The notes: generated by a model not told the origin, from the letters alone. A DNA stretch of 64,000 nt from Candidatus Rifleibacteriota bacterium (GCA_018818125.1 JAHISQ010000034.1:94592-158591), one strand, 5' to 3'; positions 1 to 9,597 are shown, numbered from the stretch's first letter. A program made the numbers and translations.

Positions 1-1
1 C

Positions 2-652
2 CTGACCGTGTTTATGATCATTGGCGTTAACGGCGTTGGCAAGACTACCACCATTGCAAAACTGGCGAGACGCTTCGTTAAAGAAGGCAAAAAAGTCGTT
101 CTGGCTGCTGGTGACACTTTTCGCGCCGCCGCAATAGACCAGCTCGGCATATGGGGCGAACGCGTTGGAGTCGAAGTTATCAGGGGCAGCGAAGGCGGCG
201 ATCCTGGAGCCCTTGTGTTTGACGCAATTCATGCCGCAAAAAGACGCGAGGCTGATCTGTTAATAGTTGACACCGCCGGCCGCATGCACGTTAAAGTAAA
301 TCTCATGGCCGAATTAAAAAAGATGCAGAAAATCGCCGAAAAAGAAAACAACGGCGGCCCACAGGAAATTCTGCTGGTACTCGATGCAACAACCGGGCAA
401 AATGCTGTGCAGCAGGCCAAGCTGTTTAAAGAGGTCCTGCCAATCACTGGACTCATTGTCACCAAGCTCGACGGCACAGCCAAAGGCGGCGTGCTCTTCG
501 CAGTCGAAGAGCAGATATGCGCACCAGTCAAATTTATCGGTGTTGGCGAAAAAATGGATGATCTGATGCCATTCAATCCCGAACAGTTTCTTGAAGCGTT
601 GTTTGCAGACGACAGTGAAAAAACCAAGCAAAGCGACTATTTGGTGCTGTAA
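2..652 (+). CDS. ftsY: Signal recognition particle receptor FtsY, C-terminal part (cut by window edge)
   Basis: SRP-receptor GTPase that docks ribosome/SRP complexes at the inner membrane for co-translational insertion. The reading frame is open to the window edge, so only the G domain is present and the N domain lies outside. All GTPase motifs are visible: P-loop GVNGVGKTT near the start, [19 protein letters not shown] and the closing GVGEKMDDL. The phase is 2; the GTG at base 8 is inside the conserved strand and is not a start. After the usual end near EALF there is a short extra tail of about 13 residues. The stop overlaps the convergent gene at 637 by 16 bp. Identity is secure because the GVGEKxDDLxPF ending is FtsY-specific and separates it from Ffh. 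Confidence 0.95.
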   Translation: MTVFMIIGVNGVGKTTTIAKLARRFVKEGKKVVLAAGDTFRAAAIDQLGIWGERVGVEVIRGSEGGDPGALVFDAIHAAKRREADLLIVDTAGRMHVKVNLMAELKKMQKIAEKENNGGPQEILLVLDATTGQNAVQQAKLFKEVLPITGLIVTKLDGTAKGGVLFAVEEQICAPVKFIGVGEKMDDLMPFNPEQFLEALFADDSEKTKQSDYLVL

Positions 653-1374
653 AAAAACAACGTTTCCCAAAAACCGATATCAAAGTTTATCTCATTCTGC
701 AAGCTGCCAAATAGGCCTGCAACCACTTCCGGATCGGTTCCAGCGCGTTCGGATTCCTTAATTCGCTCAAAAGTTGCAATGTGTGAATCAACATCTGTCC
801 GCAACCTGTCCAGCAAATACGGGTAACCGGAGAGTTGATCGAAAAGAATGGTGGCCGGCACCAGTAATGCATTTTCTAACCAGACTTTCATCTCTGTCAG
901 GCCGTCATTCTGTTCTACAAACTTGCTCCGATTCGCAAACACCTGCTTCAGTTTCTCAATGCGCGACGGTTCTTTCAGCAGTATTATTCTGAATTTGAGG
1001 CGATTTAGCGCCCCTCTGTCAATTCCCACATTGATTAGGCGCGAGATCGCGTGGCCGATCTCGCTCATACCAACATTCCAACTGCCGCTCGCAACAAAAG
1101 AAAGGGTCGGCGGTAGGTTCATTTCATTGCCATGTGCCAGATAAAACCGTACCCATTCTCGACTCAGTGCGCCTGTGTGTTTTTGGATATCAGGATGGCC
1201 GAGACTTCTCGCCAGATCAGCCTTTTCGCACAGATTCAGCAAAAACTGGCAACGCTCGGCAAACTCTGACTGAACGAAGGTACTCATGTCGCAGGCGTAA
1301 ATATTTGCGTTCATAAGTAATACAAAGAAGAGAACGCCAGCCCAGACCCTTTTCAGGGTCAGGCTGGCGTTCAT
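637..1374 (-). CDS. Exported protein of unknown function
   Basis: 245 residues beginning with a typical signal peptide: a short positively charged start, a hydrophobic core (VLLFFVLLM-like) and a cut near IYA|CD. The mature part is mostly helical and I do not recognise a family. The ATG at 1374 is chosen because the signal peptide begins there; upstream codons run back into the neighbouring gene. No good Shine-Dalgarno is seen, and the first 13 codons coincide with a strong hairpin (1333-1371), so expression may be controlled there or the start may be wrong. It lies 10 bp downstream of the large secreted-protein gene on the same strand, so it could be the last gene of the minor-pilin operon. 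Its end overlaps ftsY convergently. Confidence 0.6.
   Translation of the reverse strand: MNASLTLKRVWAGVLFFVLLMNANIYACDMSTFVQSEFAERCQFLLNLCEKADLARSLGHPDIQKHTGALSREWVRFYLAHGNEMNLPPTLSFVASGSWNVGMSEIGHAISRLINVGIDRGALNRLKFRIILLKEPSRIEKLKQVFANRSKFVEQNDGLTEMKVWLENALLVPATILFDQLSGYPYLLDRLRTDVDSHIATFERIKESERAGTDPEVVAGLFGSLQNEINFDIGFWETLFFYSTK
1333..1371 (-). terminator. Strong hairpin at the start of the 637-1374 gene, terminator-like
   Basis: On the minus strand the arms AACGCCAGCC and GGCTGGCGTT pair perfectly (10 bp), enclosing a second 6-bp stem GACCCT/AGGGTC with a GAAA tetraloop; the two stems are separated by a 1:2 internal loop. It is followed by CTCTTCTTTG, a pyrimidine-rich but weak U tract. 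It sits 14 bp after the stop of the 1595-residue gene and immediately after the ATG of the next gene. It could be an intrinsic terminator or attenuator, or a translational block. Confidence 0.6.
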
Positions 1375-1384
1375 TTCAGATCTA

Positions 1385-4300
1385 TTAGTTGCGGTTTTCT
1401 TTGATTTCAAGAACACGGGTATCAAAAGTACTTTCTACTACTTTTATCGGGATTATCAGCGTGCGCTTGTTATTGTTCTGATCACTGGCGCTGACTTCAA
1501 TAACGACCTGGTTCTGGCCAGCCAGCGCCTTCATTGGCATATCTACGGCATAACTGGCTCGTGGCCGACTAACCATATCTGCAATTGCGCCACCGTTGAT
1601 ATTCTGCCAGGCCATTAGTGGAATAGACGGGCTGTTGGCGGGCAAAAGGCTAGTTTCAGCGCCATCTTTGTTCACTATCTTGATAGTAGCTGCAGACATG
1701 CTTCTGAATCCAGTGTTGTCAAAGATTTTAACGTTAACCAACAGGCGACCGGCGCGTCTGAATTCAGGAAGAGCTGCCGGCAACACAGCAAGTGCATTTA
1801 CATCGGTCTGCCCGATGGCTGAAGGATAGGCTGTGCAGCCAGGAATTCTGTCGTCAAGCAGTGTGGCAAGAACCGCGTTGCTTTGCAGATTGTAAGATTT
1901 GACTTCCAGTGAGCAAAAACCAAGGTTCGCTATTGTATTTGGCAATCGACAAAGATCATTAACCATTTCCGTCAGTTTGAATTCCCAGCGACGGTTATCG
2001 ACCTGAGATACCAGCTCGACTTCGATGCTTGGAGGATCATTGTCGATGCGCTCAATAGCCTTGACCAGCACATTGTCGATAACAATTTTTGCTTCGTCAG
2101 GCACAGTAATCCCAATGTCAGCGCAGGCTGTAGCATGGTAAAACTGGTGATCTACAATGGTTGAATAAGAGCCAATACCATCTTTGATTGAGCCAAGAAC
2201 GGTGTAATTGAGGGTTCCAACCCAGTTCTCCAGTTCTTTACCCGTATCAAACTTACTGCCTGGACCGTATTCTGTCAGTATTGTAGTAAACGATGCACCG
2301 GCCTTCCAATCCGCGTTCTTGTAAAAATTCACATCTTCCGGGCCCTTTTGAATGGCGATATCGGTAATAACCGGACCCTGCTTGAATTCCTTGTTGCTGT
2401 CACTCGAATCAAACCGGCGGGTCGGAAGCCCGCTAGTCGGGTCTAATTTGATGGTTTCGTAAGCAGGATAGAAATTGCCGATTTCGGCGTGTGGATTGTT
2501 GTCGTAGACAGCAAAAGAAACTTTAACCTCAGTGGCCTCATCACCAGTAGTCTGAATGATTGGAGTTTCGTTGATTCCAGGCGATTCAACAAATACGGGC
2601 AGAGTAAAGTCACGGGCTAACACACCCTGACTTTCTTTGCCACCGGCAAAGAATTCAGTGCCAGTGTCGCCATCTTTCCAGCTCTGGTTGATCAGGAAAT
2701 TGTTACCCGGTTCAGCAGCGTTGCCAAGTGCCAGCCGCATACGACCAAGGACGTGGAATGGCTTGTCACCATCATCGTTGCGGAGCGGAACCATGCTACT
2801 GAAACGTCTTTCGTCAGTAGTATTCACGTCGCCAAGATCATTGCTCAGCCAGGAAACTCTCGGGTAGAGAATTTCGAGGTGCAGACTGAAGGTTTCCGGA
2901 TCTTTCGGAGTCTTGATGATTTCGCTGAATTTAGCGGAACTGATCGGTATTCTTACGCTGTATTTGCGGTCAATATCAAGAGTCTTAACAACTTCAGGAT
3001 CGTTACACGCGCCACTGGCAATGAGAACACCGCGCTGCTGACGATCAGCATCGCCAAGCAAGCTGGTCGAAGTTGCCACATTGTAGGGACCAGTGGGCTG
3101 TAGATACAGACCCCACTGTATAAAGCTCCAGTCTTTGGCTGTAGGCTCGATGTCGACACGACTTCCATTGTCTGCGATAATTGCTGAATTCGGTTTTGGG
3201 CGACCCGGGTTGTAAACATCAGTTATGATATTTGAATTGATATCAAGTGGATCGCCAGAAGTGTTGTAGTTATAGACATGACTACCTGATGGTCCATTGA
3301 AGGGGGGGCTCACGGTTGTTGGAGCGCCGTAGGGCAGACCAGGGAAATAGTTGGGTATTTCGCTATAAAGTCTGGCGTAGTAATTGTAGTCCCAGACGCC
3401 GATACCATCAAAGGTAGCCAGCGCAGCGCCAGTATTTGCTGTTCGGTTGGCATCACGCACAAACTGTGCGTCAAATGTAATTTCCATGCCGTCCAGCGCT
3501 TTGTCTTCCTCGAAGTCGATCAGCGGAAGAACTGGGCCTGTGCCGGTCAAAGAAGAATCAGCCACACCATGCAATCTGGTTCTGGTGGTTGGTTTGATCT
3601 GAATATTGGTGATATAACTCGGGCTCTTGTTAAGATTCAGGCTTTCAGAAAACACCTTAACCAGGAAAGGCGCGGTAGTAATGGTTGTAGTACTGTCGTT
3701 AAGTTCATGTGGTCGCACACTGGCATTCAAGCCATTGAAATCGAATTTATTATAGGTCACTTCAGCTTTGATAAGATAGTTGCCAGGATGCTGGAAGGTA
3801 AAGCTCAAAGACTTGAAATTACCGGTTCCCATAACATCAGGAAACGATTCGATTAATTTTATAGCGCTACTTAGATCATTGTTTTCAACCAGATCAATTT
3901 TCCATTTTACAACAGTATCTTTAGTGCTGGATTCAAACATGCTCGACGGAAAACCGCTAGCGTGACCATCATTATTTTCGTCGTGAACATATTTACCATC
4001 TGCGTTGGGTATGGCATTAAGTCTGACGTTTGAGTGTTTGACCACGCCGGTGTTCGGGTCAACAATGTCGCCAATCGGCTTGAGATCGTGAGAAACACCG
4101 TCAATATAGGGCTTGTAACCTTCGATTTTAAAGGACATGGTTGAATGTTCTTTGGTTGTCTGCCCTGGGTTCTCGATAGTAAAATCCGTATTTGGAGCGT
4201 CAGTGCCAAGAGCCATCACATTCAGCTCAGTACTGCCTGGCTGCACATCAGGAACCTTGGCGAGATTGATAACCGCAAGCTCACCCGGAAAGGCTGAATC

Positions 4301-6172
4301 ACGTGAGCCTTCTTCTTCTATGCTCCAAGCAACGTGCTTCCAGCCGACACTGCCATCTGACTGCACCCAGATTGAGCGGGTCCACAGATCATAGCCCGCC
4401 GGAACCTGACCGCGGTCTTCTTCGGCGCCAAGAGCACCAGTGCCCTGCGGGTAACGCTTAAGAGACTTTGCGATGTCCTGTTTGACAGTGACATTTTTAA
4501 AATCCCCCGGAAGCTTGTTGGCTTCTGCAATTGGTGTTGGATCGCCATCCTCTACCGCCGCCCGCAGCCAGGTTGGCGAAATTTCAAAAAATTCTGGTGA
4601 TGCCTGGGGGTTGAGGGGATTAACATCCAGAACTGTCATTTCTGCATCTGAAGGCAATTTTGCTGTGCGCAGAACGTATAGATAACCTTCGCCATCGACA
4701 CCGATGTCATCGACTTTGCCCGAGAGAACGCCAAGTTCTTCAACAAGCGGAACGTCGTTGGCCATGTAGTCAAGTTTTCTGACCGCTCCAGTGTCAGCGA
4801 AGTATTCGTAGGCGATACCACCACGCCCCCACCATGAATCCTGAACAACAAATTTGTCAGCGTCTGAACCGTAAATATAGTCGAGTCCGGTAGGCGTCGA
4901 AAAGTCAGAAGAAACGCCGACAGTCTTGAGATTGGCTGGTGTTATACCGAGACCTGCGAGATACGCACGGTTTCTGATAACAGGTGCAAAAGTGGTGCCA
5001 GCGTCATCGGTTGATATTGCAAGTGCTTCAGTAACCGAACTGTTTGGCCTGACCACTCTGAGCGCCGCATTTATAGCGGTAGCCGCGGTAAAGTTCTTTC
5101 TGATACCTTGTGGATTAAAGCCATAGCGGGCACCTTTGGTTGAAGTAACAACTCTGACGGTTGACAGCTGAGTCATAATACTGTTCTGGCCAATGGATCC
5201 GCCTGGAATACAGTTGTCACCGCAATATTTACCGTAGGCTTCAGTGACGTTAACGTCGATTGATGAAAGCATGCCTGAACTCTGCAGCCCGGGAACGAGA
5301 GAGGGAGGCGGTGCGGCAGTGTCGAGGGCAGAATACAAATCGAGTGATTTTGTGCGTTTCTTATATATGCGTTTAACGATACAGGCAAAGTATGTATTGG
5401 GGCTCTGATGGCCAGAATTGGCTGCAGACCAGAGAATTGTTGGCTTGACGTTGCCGTTATTGCCTATTGTACCATCAAGTGCCTGGCCGGGAAATTCCGG
5501 GTGATTAACGGTTCCATAGGCGTAATAGGCAACAGCAGCCCAGTGCGATGGCACAATCACCTTGCGCGGATCAGTGGGGTGAGCAATCCCCGTAGTTGCA
5601 GAAAACGTACCTGGCCAGATCGGGGTGTTTAATACACCGCTGACGCCATTGAGGTATTTAACCTCTGTCGGGCCACCAAAAACAACAGCATAGGCATAGG
5701 TTACGCCGGCAATTGCGAAATTGGTTTTCCAGTGAGCGGTACCGTGAGGAGTGCCAACCCTCCAGAGTCCGGTAACACCACCCTCAGGATCGTTGGGGAG
5801 CATCGTTTTAAGATATATGGCAGAGTCATCTTCAAATTTCATCCCGGTTGGCAGCCAGCCAACTTCGGCATCCGCCCATTCGCCTGCGAGCGGGCCAGCA
5901 AGCAAAAAAACCTGTTTCTGTTGATTGGCCGACAATCCGCTGACTTTTCCGGGCATGGTGTTAAGATCGAAAAGCTTATATGGTGCTGTTCGAACTGTTG
6001 CCGCAGCGTCGTAGTTGTTAAGGCGATAAACACCATGTTGGTTAAATTCATTGCCAAGAAGAACGTAGGCAACACCGTTTTTGCTGAGATCCTGGGCAGA
6101 ACCGGCAACACTGCCGACGCAAAGAATCATCAAAGCCGCCAGGCATTGCCTTAGAAAACGTTTACTCTTCAT
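1385..6172 (-). CDS. Very large secreted protein, possible pilus-associated (PilY1-like position)
   Basis: 1595 residues with an N-terminal signal peptide (MKSKRFLRQCLAALMILCVG, cut near GSAQ). I do not recognise a named family. The first half has repeated short strand motifs such as DIGVDGEGYLYVLRT that resemble propeller blades. The middle has a Ca-loop-like DENNDGHASG and a PKD-like stretch (PGNYLIKAEV). The C-terminal part is rich in beta-type sequence and ends without an anchor. The start at 6172 is chosen for its GGGGAGG ribosome site; longer versions overlap the upstream gene. It is the fifth gene of a leftward operon whose first three genes encode prepilin-like proteins, the order seen for pilV/pilX/pilW followed by pilY1. 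A pilus-tip or pilus-exported role is inference from position only. Confidence 0.75.
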   Translation of the reverse strand: MKSKRFLRQCLAALMILCVGSVAGSAQDLSKNGVAYVLLGNEFNQHGVYRLNNYDAAATVRTAPYKLFDLNTMPGKVSGLSANQQKQVFLLAGPLAGEWADAEVGWLPTGMKFEDDSAIYLKTMLPNDPEGGVTGLWRVGTPHGTAHWKTNFAIAGVTYAYAVVFGGPTEVKYLNGVSGVLNTPIWPGTFSATTGIAHPTDPRKVIVPSHWAAVAYYAYGTVNHPEFPGQALDGTIGNNGNVKPTILWSAANSGHQSPNTYFACIVKRIYKKRTKSLDLYSALDTAAPPPSLVPGLQSSGMLSSIDVNVTEAYGKYCGDNCIPGGSIGQNSIMTQLSTVRVVTSTKGARYGFNPQGIRKNFTAATAINAALRVVRPNSSVTEALAISTDDAGTTFAPVIRNRAYLAGLGITPANLKTVGVSSDFSTPTGLDYIYGSDADKFVVQDSWWGRGGIAYEYFADTGAVRKLDYMANDVPLVEELGVLSGKVDDIGVDGEGYLYVLRTAKLPSDAEMTVLDVNPLNPQASPEFFEISPTWLRAAVEDGDPTPIAEANKLPGDFKNVTVKQDIAKSLKRYPQGTGALGAEEDRGQVPAGYDLWTRSIWVQSDGSVGWKHVAWSIEEEGSRDSAFPGELAVINLAKVPDVQPGSTELNVMALGTDAPNTDFTIENPGQTTKEHSTMSFKIEGYKPYIDGVSHDLKPIGDIVDPNTGVVKHSNVRLNAIPNADGKYVHDENNDGHASGFPSSMFESSTKDTVVKWKIDLVENNDLSSAIKLIESFPDVMGTGNFKSLSFTFQHPGNYLIKAEVTYNKFDFNGLNASVRPHELNDSTTTITTAPFLVKVFSESLNLNKSPSYITNIQIKPTTRTRLHGVADSSLTGTGPVLPLIDFEEDKALDGMEITFDAQFVRDANRTANTGAALATFDGIGVWDYNYYARLYSEIPNYFPGLPYGAPTTVSPPFNGPSGSHVYNYNTSGDPLDINSNIITDVYNPGRPKPNSAIIADNGSRVDIEPTAKDWSFIQWGLYLQPTGPYNVATSTSLLGDADRQQRGVLIASGACNDPEVVKTLDIDRKYSVRIPISSAKFSEIIKTPKDPETFSLHLEILYPRVSWLSNDLGDVNTTDERRFSSMVPLRNDDGDKPFHVLGRMRLALGNAAEPGNNFLINQSWKDGDTGTEFFAGGKESQGVLARDFTLPVFVESPGINETPIIQTTGDEATEVKVSFAVYDNNPHAEIGNFYPAYETIKLDPTSGLPTRRFDSSDSNKEFKQGPVITDIAIQKGPEDVNFYKNADWKAGASFTTILTEYGPGSKFDTGKELENWVGTLNYTVLGSIKDGIGSYSTIVDHQFYHATACADIGITVPDEAKIVIDNVLVKAIERIDNDPPSIEVELVSQVDNRRWEFKLTEMVNDLCRLPNTIANLGFCSLEVKSYNLQSNAVLATLLDDRIPGCTAYPSAIGQTDVNALAVLPAALPEFRRAGRLLVNVKIFDNTGFRSMSAATIKIVNKDGAETSLLPANSPSIPLMAWQNINGGAIADMVSRPRASYAVDMPMKALAGQNQVVIEVSASDQNNNKRTLIIPIKVVESTFDTRVLEIKENRN

Positions 6173-6206
6173 AATAGCCTCCCCAAGCTGATAACAGCAC
6201 TGCAGA

Positions 6207-7133
6207 TTACTTGTCAGAACCAACCTTACGAAAATAATCCTGAATGAAATCGCGATGAGACTTGCCAATCTCATGCTTCTGGTAAATATAGTCAACAACG
6301 GCCGGGGTCATGTTGACCCCACCCTTAATTACAAAACTGGTAAGTCTCGGATCAACACAATTGACCAGATTATTGTTTTTAAGATCCAGCCAGCTTTTGA
6401 TACCTGCGCCAACGGTAAGCTTGCCTTCAGGATCTTCTGAAAGGCGGTAGTCGAGATCCTTAAAGAATTCCGGCATGGGATTTGTGATGTTTACCTGGCT
6501 GGTATTGCGAGAAAACTCAAACGAGCTGTTGAAAACAAATGGTATTTTGTAAAACTTTGCCACTGCATCAACCGCCTCATAAAGATCATCAAGAATAAGT
6601 GAGAAAACCTGGCTTGTCTCTTCGTATGAGGCATGCTCAGCGTATACTGACTCCTGATTCAATTTTGCAATGCGATTCTGCACCTTTTGTATCTCAATCC
6701 GCAAAGAATGAAGTTTGCGAGTAAATTCTAGATCAATCGACTTCCTCTCTACATTATACTTCTCCATCGAGATTTCGCCAGACTTGGGATCAGCGTTTTT
6801 TTGCAGTATCAGTTTCTGCAACTGTACAGTGTAGTCGCTTTCTTCGTTGCGACGATCTTCTTCAAGTTTTTTCAGTTCTTTTTGCGCCTGATCAATTTCT
6901 TCTTTAGCTTTTGCCTGGTTTTCGGCGCGTGTCTTTTCGTGATCGCCTTTGATTGCAGTGATTCTGAACCGACGCGGGGCAGAATCAAAATCCTTCATAA
7001 ACGGGTGAAGAAGAACCGCTTCGGCCAAATTGACATAACCAAACTGTACCTGATCTTCTGCCTGCAATGACGATTGCACGTTCAGGCAAGCAATCAACAC
7101 CAAAAAAAACAGTATCCTTTTTCCAGAGATCAT
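6207..7133 (-). CDS. OmpH/Skp-like periplasmic coiled-coil protein
   Basis: 308 residues. It has a signal peptide (ILFFLVLIACLNVQSSLQA) and then GYVNLAEAVLLHP, the strand/helix start typical of OmpH/Skp, where the usual form is VDxxxVxxxxP. A long charged coiled coil covers roughly residues 60-150. A C-terminal globular extension of about 140 residues makes it almost twice the length of Skp (about 160). Skp-family proteins hold unfolded outer-membrane proteins in the periplasm. Of two close ATGs, 7133 has GGAGG at 9-nt spacing, while 7142 sits directly on that site. The preceding prepilin gene ends at 7136, so the two are translationally coupled. The context suggests a chaperone for the pilus or secreted proteins of this operon. 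Confidence 0.7.
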   Translation of the reverse strand: MISGKRILFFLVLIACLNVQSSLQAEDQVQFGYVNLAEAVLLHPFMKDFDSAPRRFRITAIKGDHEKTRAENQAKAKEEIDQAQKELKKLEEDRRNEESDYTVQLQKLILQKNADPKSGEISMEKYNVERKSIDLEFTRKLHSLRIEIQKVQNRIAKLNQESVYAEHASYEETSQVFSLILDDLYEAVDAVAKFYKIPFVFNSSFEFSRNTSQVNITNPMPEFFKDLDYRLSEDPEGKLTVGAGIKSWLDLKNNNLVNCVDPRLTSFVIKGGVNMTPAVVDYIYQKHEIGKSHRDFIQDYFRKVGSDK

Positions 7134-7135
7134 CT

Positions 7136-7864
7136 TTACCATCCTCCGATATTGTTGTGTGGCACAAGCGTTACATTGGGAGTACCCACCCCCTGTTCGG
7201 ACCTCGAGGTTTCACCCCGTGGAACTTTACAGGTTATTTTGACCAGAAGCGGGCTGCGCAGATTACCTGGACTGGTTTGCTCACAGGTTACTGATTCCAC
7301 GTCGCGGGCCAGTATAGCGTGGAATTCACTTACAGCTCCGCCGGGTGGTATCGAAGGTCGGCTAAGAGCAGCAACATTTGCGCCAGGCAAGGTCTCGCGC
7401 CATCTGCCATAATGCAGATTGCCATTTCCTGCGAGGGAAAACACGTGATAGATTATCACTGCGTCCTTGTTGTCTGCAGCGGCAAAACCGATTTTGGCAG
7501 GTGTTGACTCGGTCAACGCAAACACCTTGGCACCTTCAAAGCCGGCGCCACCTATTCCGACTGTTTGAGTGGCGTACATAGTGCCATTGAAATGATGTAA
7601 GGCAAAATTATCGTTGGTATTTTCGCTTATGTTTCCGGGAAACGTGAGACTGGCGGGATAAGTGCTCTTTTTTATTGATGTATTTATTTCACGGCAGGCC
7701 AGTTTCAGCTGGTTTATCGTCTGCTGCGCCCAGAGCGTTGCGTTGCTGAGGTTACTGCCGCCGCGGTAAAGACTGAACAAACCAGTCATAAAAAGAGTCA
7801 TTACTGCAGACGCAATAATGATTTCCATAAGAGTGAAGCCGCGACGGGTGTTGCTTTTAATCAC
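7136..7864 (-). CDS. Prepilin-type minor pilin, PilW/GspJ-like
   Basis: 242 residues. It shows a class III prepilin signal, RRGFTLMEIIIASAVM, with the PilD cleavage expected after the Gly and Glu at mature position +5, followed by a hydrophobic helix and a globular C-terminal domain with few cysteines. Minor pilins prime assembly of type IV pili or type II pseudopili at the inner membrane. The start is a GTG at 7864 with AGGA six bases upstream; it overlaps the end of the previous gene by 8 bp, and this places a short 9-residue basic leader in front of the cleavage site, as expected. Third of three prepilin-type genes read leftward. The PilW/GspJ assignment is by gene order and length, not by a specific signature. 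Confidence 0.75.
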   Translation of the reverse strand: MIKSNTRRGFTLMEIIIASAVMTLFMTGLFSLYRGGSNLSNATLWAQQTINQLKLACREINTSIKKSTYPASLTFPGNISENTNDNFALHHFNGTMYATQTVGIGGAGFEGAKVFALTESTPAKIGFAAADNKDAVIIYHVFSLAGNGNLHYGRWRETLPGANVAALSRPSIPPGGAVSEFHAILARDVESVTCEQTSPGNLRSPLLVKITCKVPRGETSRSEQGVGTPNVTLVPHNNIGGW

Positions 7865-8573
7865 GATTAATCCTGACGGTTTTACGAATTTCGTAGTCCC
7901 AGACTTCGCCACGGGAAGTCTCCACACTGCTCTCAACAACTATTTCAACAATTGCCGTATTGCTTACGGCACCACCAGCTACGTTTTCTGCAATTTCCTG
8001 GGCAGCGATATTAAGCGTAGTTACGCCGTATTCGGCCAGTTTGAAGGGATCACGCATGCGATTTTTGATGTTGGCCGGCAGTGGTTTCATCGAAAGCACG
8101 GCATTGGTAGTGACCCCGCCAAATGTACTGGAGTCTGATTTAATGTCATCCGTAAAGGTTTTGAGCCAAAGCTTTTCAGCTCCAGCATTCATGGTAAACC
8201 CAGGCGTAAAAAGCCGGGTTGGACTGAACTGACCGCTGCGATACAGATAAATTGGCCCGGGATTATATGTTTTAATCGCACTTTCAGGCGAATCAAGATT
8301 GGTTATCTGGGTAAAATCGAAAAGCGGGTTGCGCCCCTGCGCCATGCATATTGCATCGTAGAGTTCTCTATGGAGAAACTTTATTTTAAGCATCGCATGC
8401 TCAACACCAGCCCTGGCAGCAAAATGAGCTTGCAGCTGAGCGAAGCTGGTAATATTGGAGCGGTTGTACTGCATGGTGTTTTTAATAATATAGGTTGCGA
8501 CTATGCCAAGCGCTGCAGCAAAAACCAGCACCATGGGAATTGCCATGCCGCTTTGCGTTTTATTTTTCTTCAT
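7857..8573 (-). CDS. PilX/GspK-like minor pilin-type protein
   Basis: 238 residues. The N-terminus KKNKTQSGMAIPMVLVFAAA resembles PilX/GspK, where the usual prepilin Phe and Glu are replaced: after the Gly comes MAIPMVLVF with no Glu at +5. One transmembrane helix is followed by a conserved-looking helix (FAARAGVEHAMLKIKF) like the AxxGxxxA segment of PilX and GspK proteins. The start overlaps the stop of the preceding prepilin gene as ATGA, and its own stop overlaps the next start, so the three are coupled. It probably sits at the pilus or pseudopilus tip complex. Lack of Glu5 is a known GspK trait, which favours the K/X assignment. Confidence 0.7.
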   Translation of the reverse strand: MKKNKTQSGMAIPMVLVFAAALGIVATYIIKNTMQYNRSNITSFAQLQAHFAARAGVEHAMLKIKFLHRELYDAICMAQGRNPLFDFTQITNLDSPESAIKTYNPGPIYLYRSGQFSPTRLFTPGFTMNAGAEKLWLKTFTDDIKSDSSTFGGVTTNAVLSMKPLPANIKNRMRDPFKLAEYGVTTLNIAAQEIAENVAGGAVSNTAIVEIVVESSVETSRGEVWDYEIRKTVRINRD

Positions 8574-9322
8574 TGCAAATTAGCCTTCATGGTGAAGATA
8601 TCGATAGATCGATCATGTCCGCTTCGATTTTGCCACGAAACCCGCAACAGAATTCTTTTCATGACACAGTAATTGTTGTCCGGGCCAGCGGGCGCTCCCA
8701 ACTCAAAAGCTCCGAGAGTCTTAAGGTCGGGCTGTACAACTTTGCTGCCATCTGGCACATCGTAAGGCGACATGGCTGTACCAGGCATAAAAGCATCGCT
8801 GTAGGTATACCAGGTATTACGGCCATCAGCATCAATCTGGTTTTCGTAAACAGGCCTGGGCAGGTGGGTGAAAGCAATTTCGTTATCGGTATCAATAGTG
8901 GTTGAGACTGGAATCGGAAACACATAAAGTTTGGTTCTATATACCAGACCGCGCTCATCCTTGATTTCGCCGCGGGCGTAACCGTCGGCAGCGCCGTCAT
9001 TTCCCAGCAGCGTTAAAAAGGTGAGACGGTCAAATGCCGGAGCAGCGATATCTACAATTTCGGCAACACTATCTTCAGGGTTGCTGCCATCAACATCGCT
9101 TACTGTTCCAGGGGCCGTCTTTATCGCATCAAACGGAACATCTTCGAGCAGAGTGTCAAGAATGTTTCGCACGGCAGTCTGGGCAAAAACCACTGAGTTG
9201 GCGACATCTGAGTCGGTCGATGAGGTGCCAATAACTCCGATCAGAGGAATAAAGGCAAAAGCCAGAATAAGCAGTGCCGAAATTATTTCCAGCAGGGTCG
9301 TACCGTTTTTATCAAGCCGCAT
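8570..9322 (-). CDS. Prepilin-type minor pilin, PilV/GspI-like
   Basis: 250 residues. The N-terminal signal KNGTTLLEIISALLILAFAF has Gly at the predicted cut and Glu at +5, then a hydrophobic helix. It is the first gene of the leftward minor-pilin operon (9322 to about 640). Two starts are possible: the ATG at 9322 or the GTG at 9328, both behind GAGG. Either gives a very short basic leader as in type IV prepilins. The function is inferred to be initiation of pilus or pseudopilus assembly. No pilin assembly ATPase, prepilin peptidase or secretin gene is nearby, so this set must rely on machinery encoded elsewhere. Confidence 0.72.
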   Translation of the reverse strand: MRLDKNGTTLLEIISALLILAFAFIPLIGVIGTSSTDSDVANSVVFAQTAVRNILDTLLEDVPFDAIKTAPGTVSDVDGSNPEDSVAEIVDIAAPAFDRLTFLTLLGNDGAADGYARGEIKDERGLVYRTKLYVFPIPVSTTIDTDNEIAFTHLPRPVYENQIDADGRNTWYTYSDAFMPGTAMSPYDVPDGSKVVQPDLKTLGAFELGAPAGPDNNYCVMKRILLRVSWQNRSGHDRSIDIFTMKANLQ

Positions 9323-9464
9323 ATTCACAATGCCTCGCTCCGCTCATTCATATAGTCTATGTACAATTTTAATTTATACCAATCCAGAACACAAGCTAAT
9401 TAGCCTGTAAAAATTATTTAACGGGATTCTGAGCAAGTTATTTTCGTGCTGCAGATAAAAAATC

Positions 9465-9493
9465 TTGACTTTGAGAAGACACCCTGTTACAAT
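9465..9493 (+). promoter_or_regulatory. Sigma-70-type promoter of the tRNA cluster
   Basis: TTGACT (9465-9470), a 17-bp spacer and TACAAT (9488-9493), 12 bp upstream of tRNA-Leu. Both boxes match the consensus at five of six positions with ideal spacing, so this is the best promoter seen in the window. Confidence 0.8.
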
Positions 9494-9505
9494 TAAGATC
9501 GATCA

Positions 9506-9589
9506 GCCGGGATGGCGGAATTGGCAGACGCGCCGGACTTAAAATCCGGTGGGGTAAAACCCGTGCCGGTTCAAGCCCGGCTCTCGGCA
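9506..9589 (+). tRNA. tRNA-Leu (anticodon UAA)
   Basis: 84-nt class II tRNA with a long variable arm. The acceptor GCCGGGA pairs with TCTCGGC (one G-U), followed by discriminator A. The anticodon stem CCGGA/TCCGG encloses CTTAAAA with TAA as anticodon. The T arm carries GGTTCAAGC. CCA is not encoded. Confidence 0.95.
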
Positions 9590-9597
9590 TCCTACGA

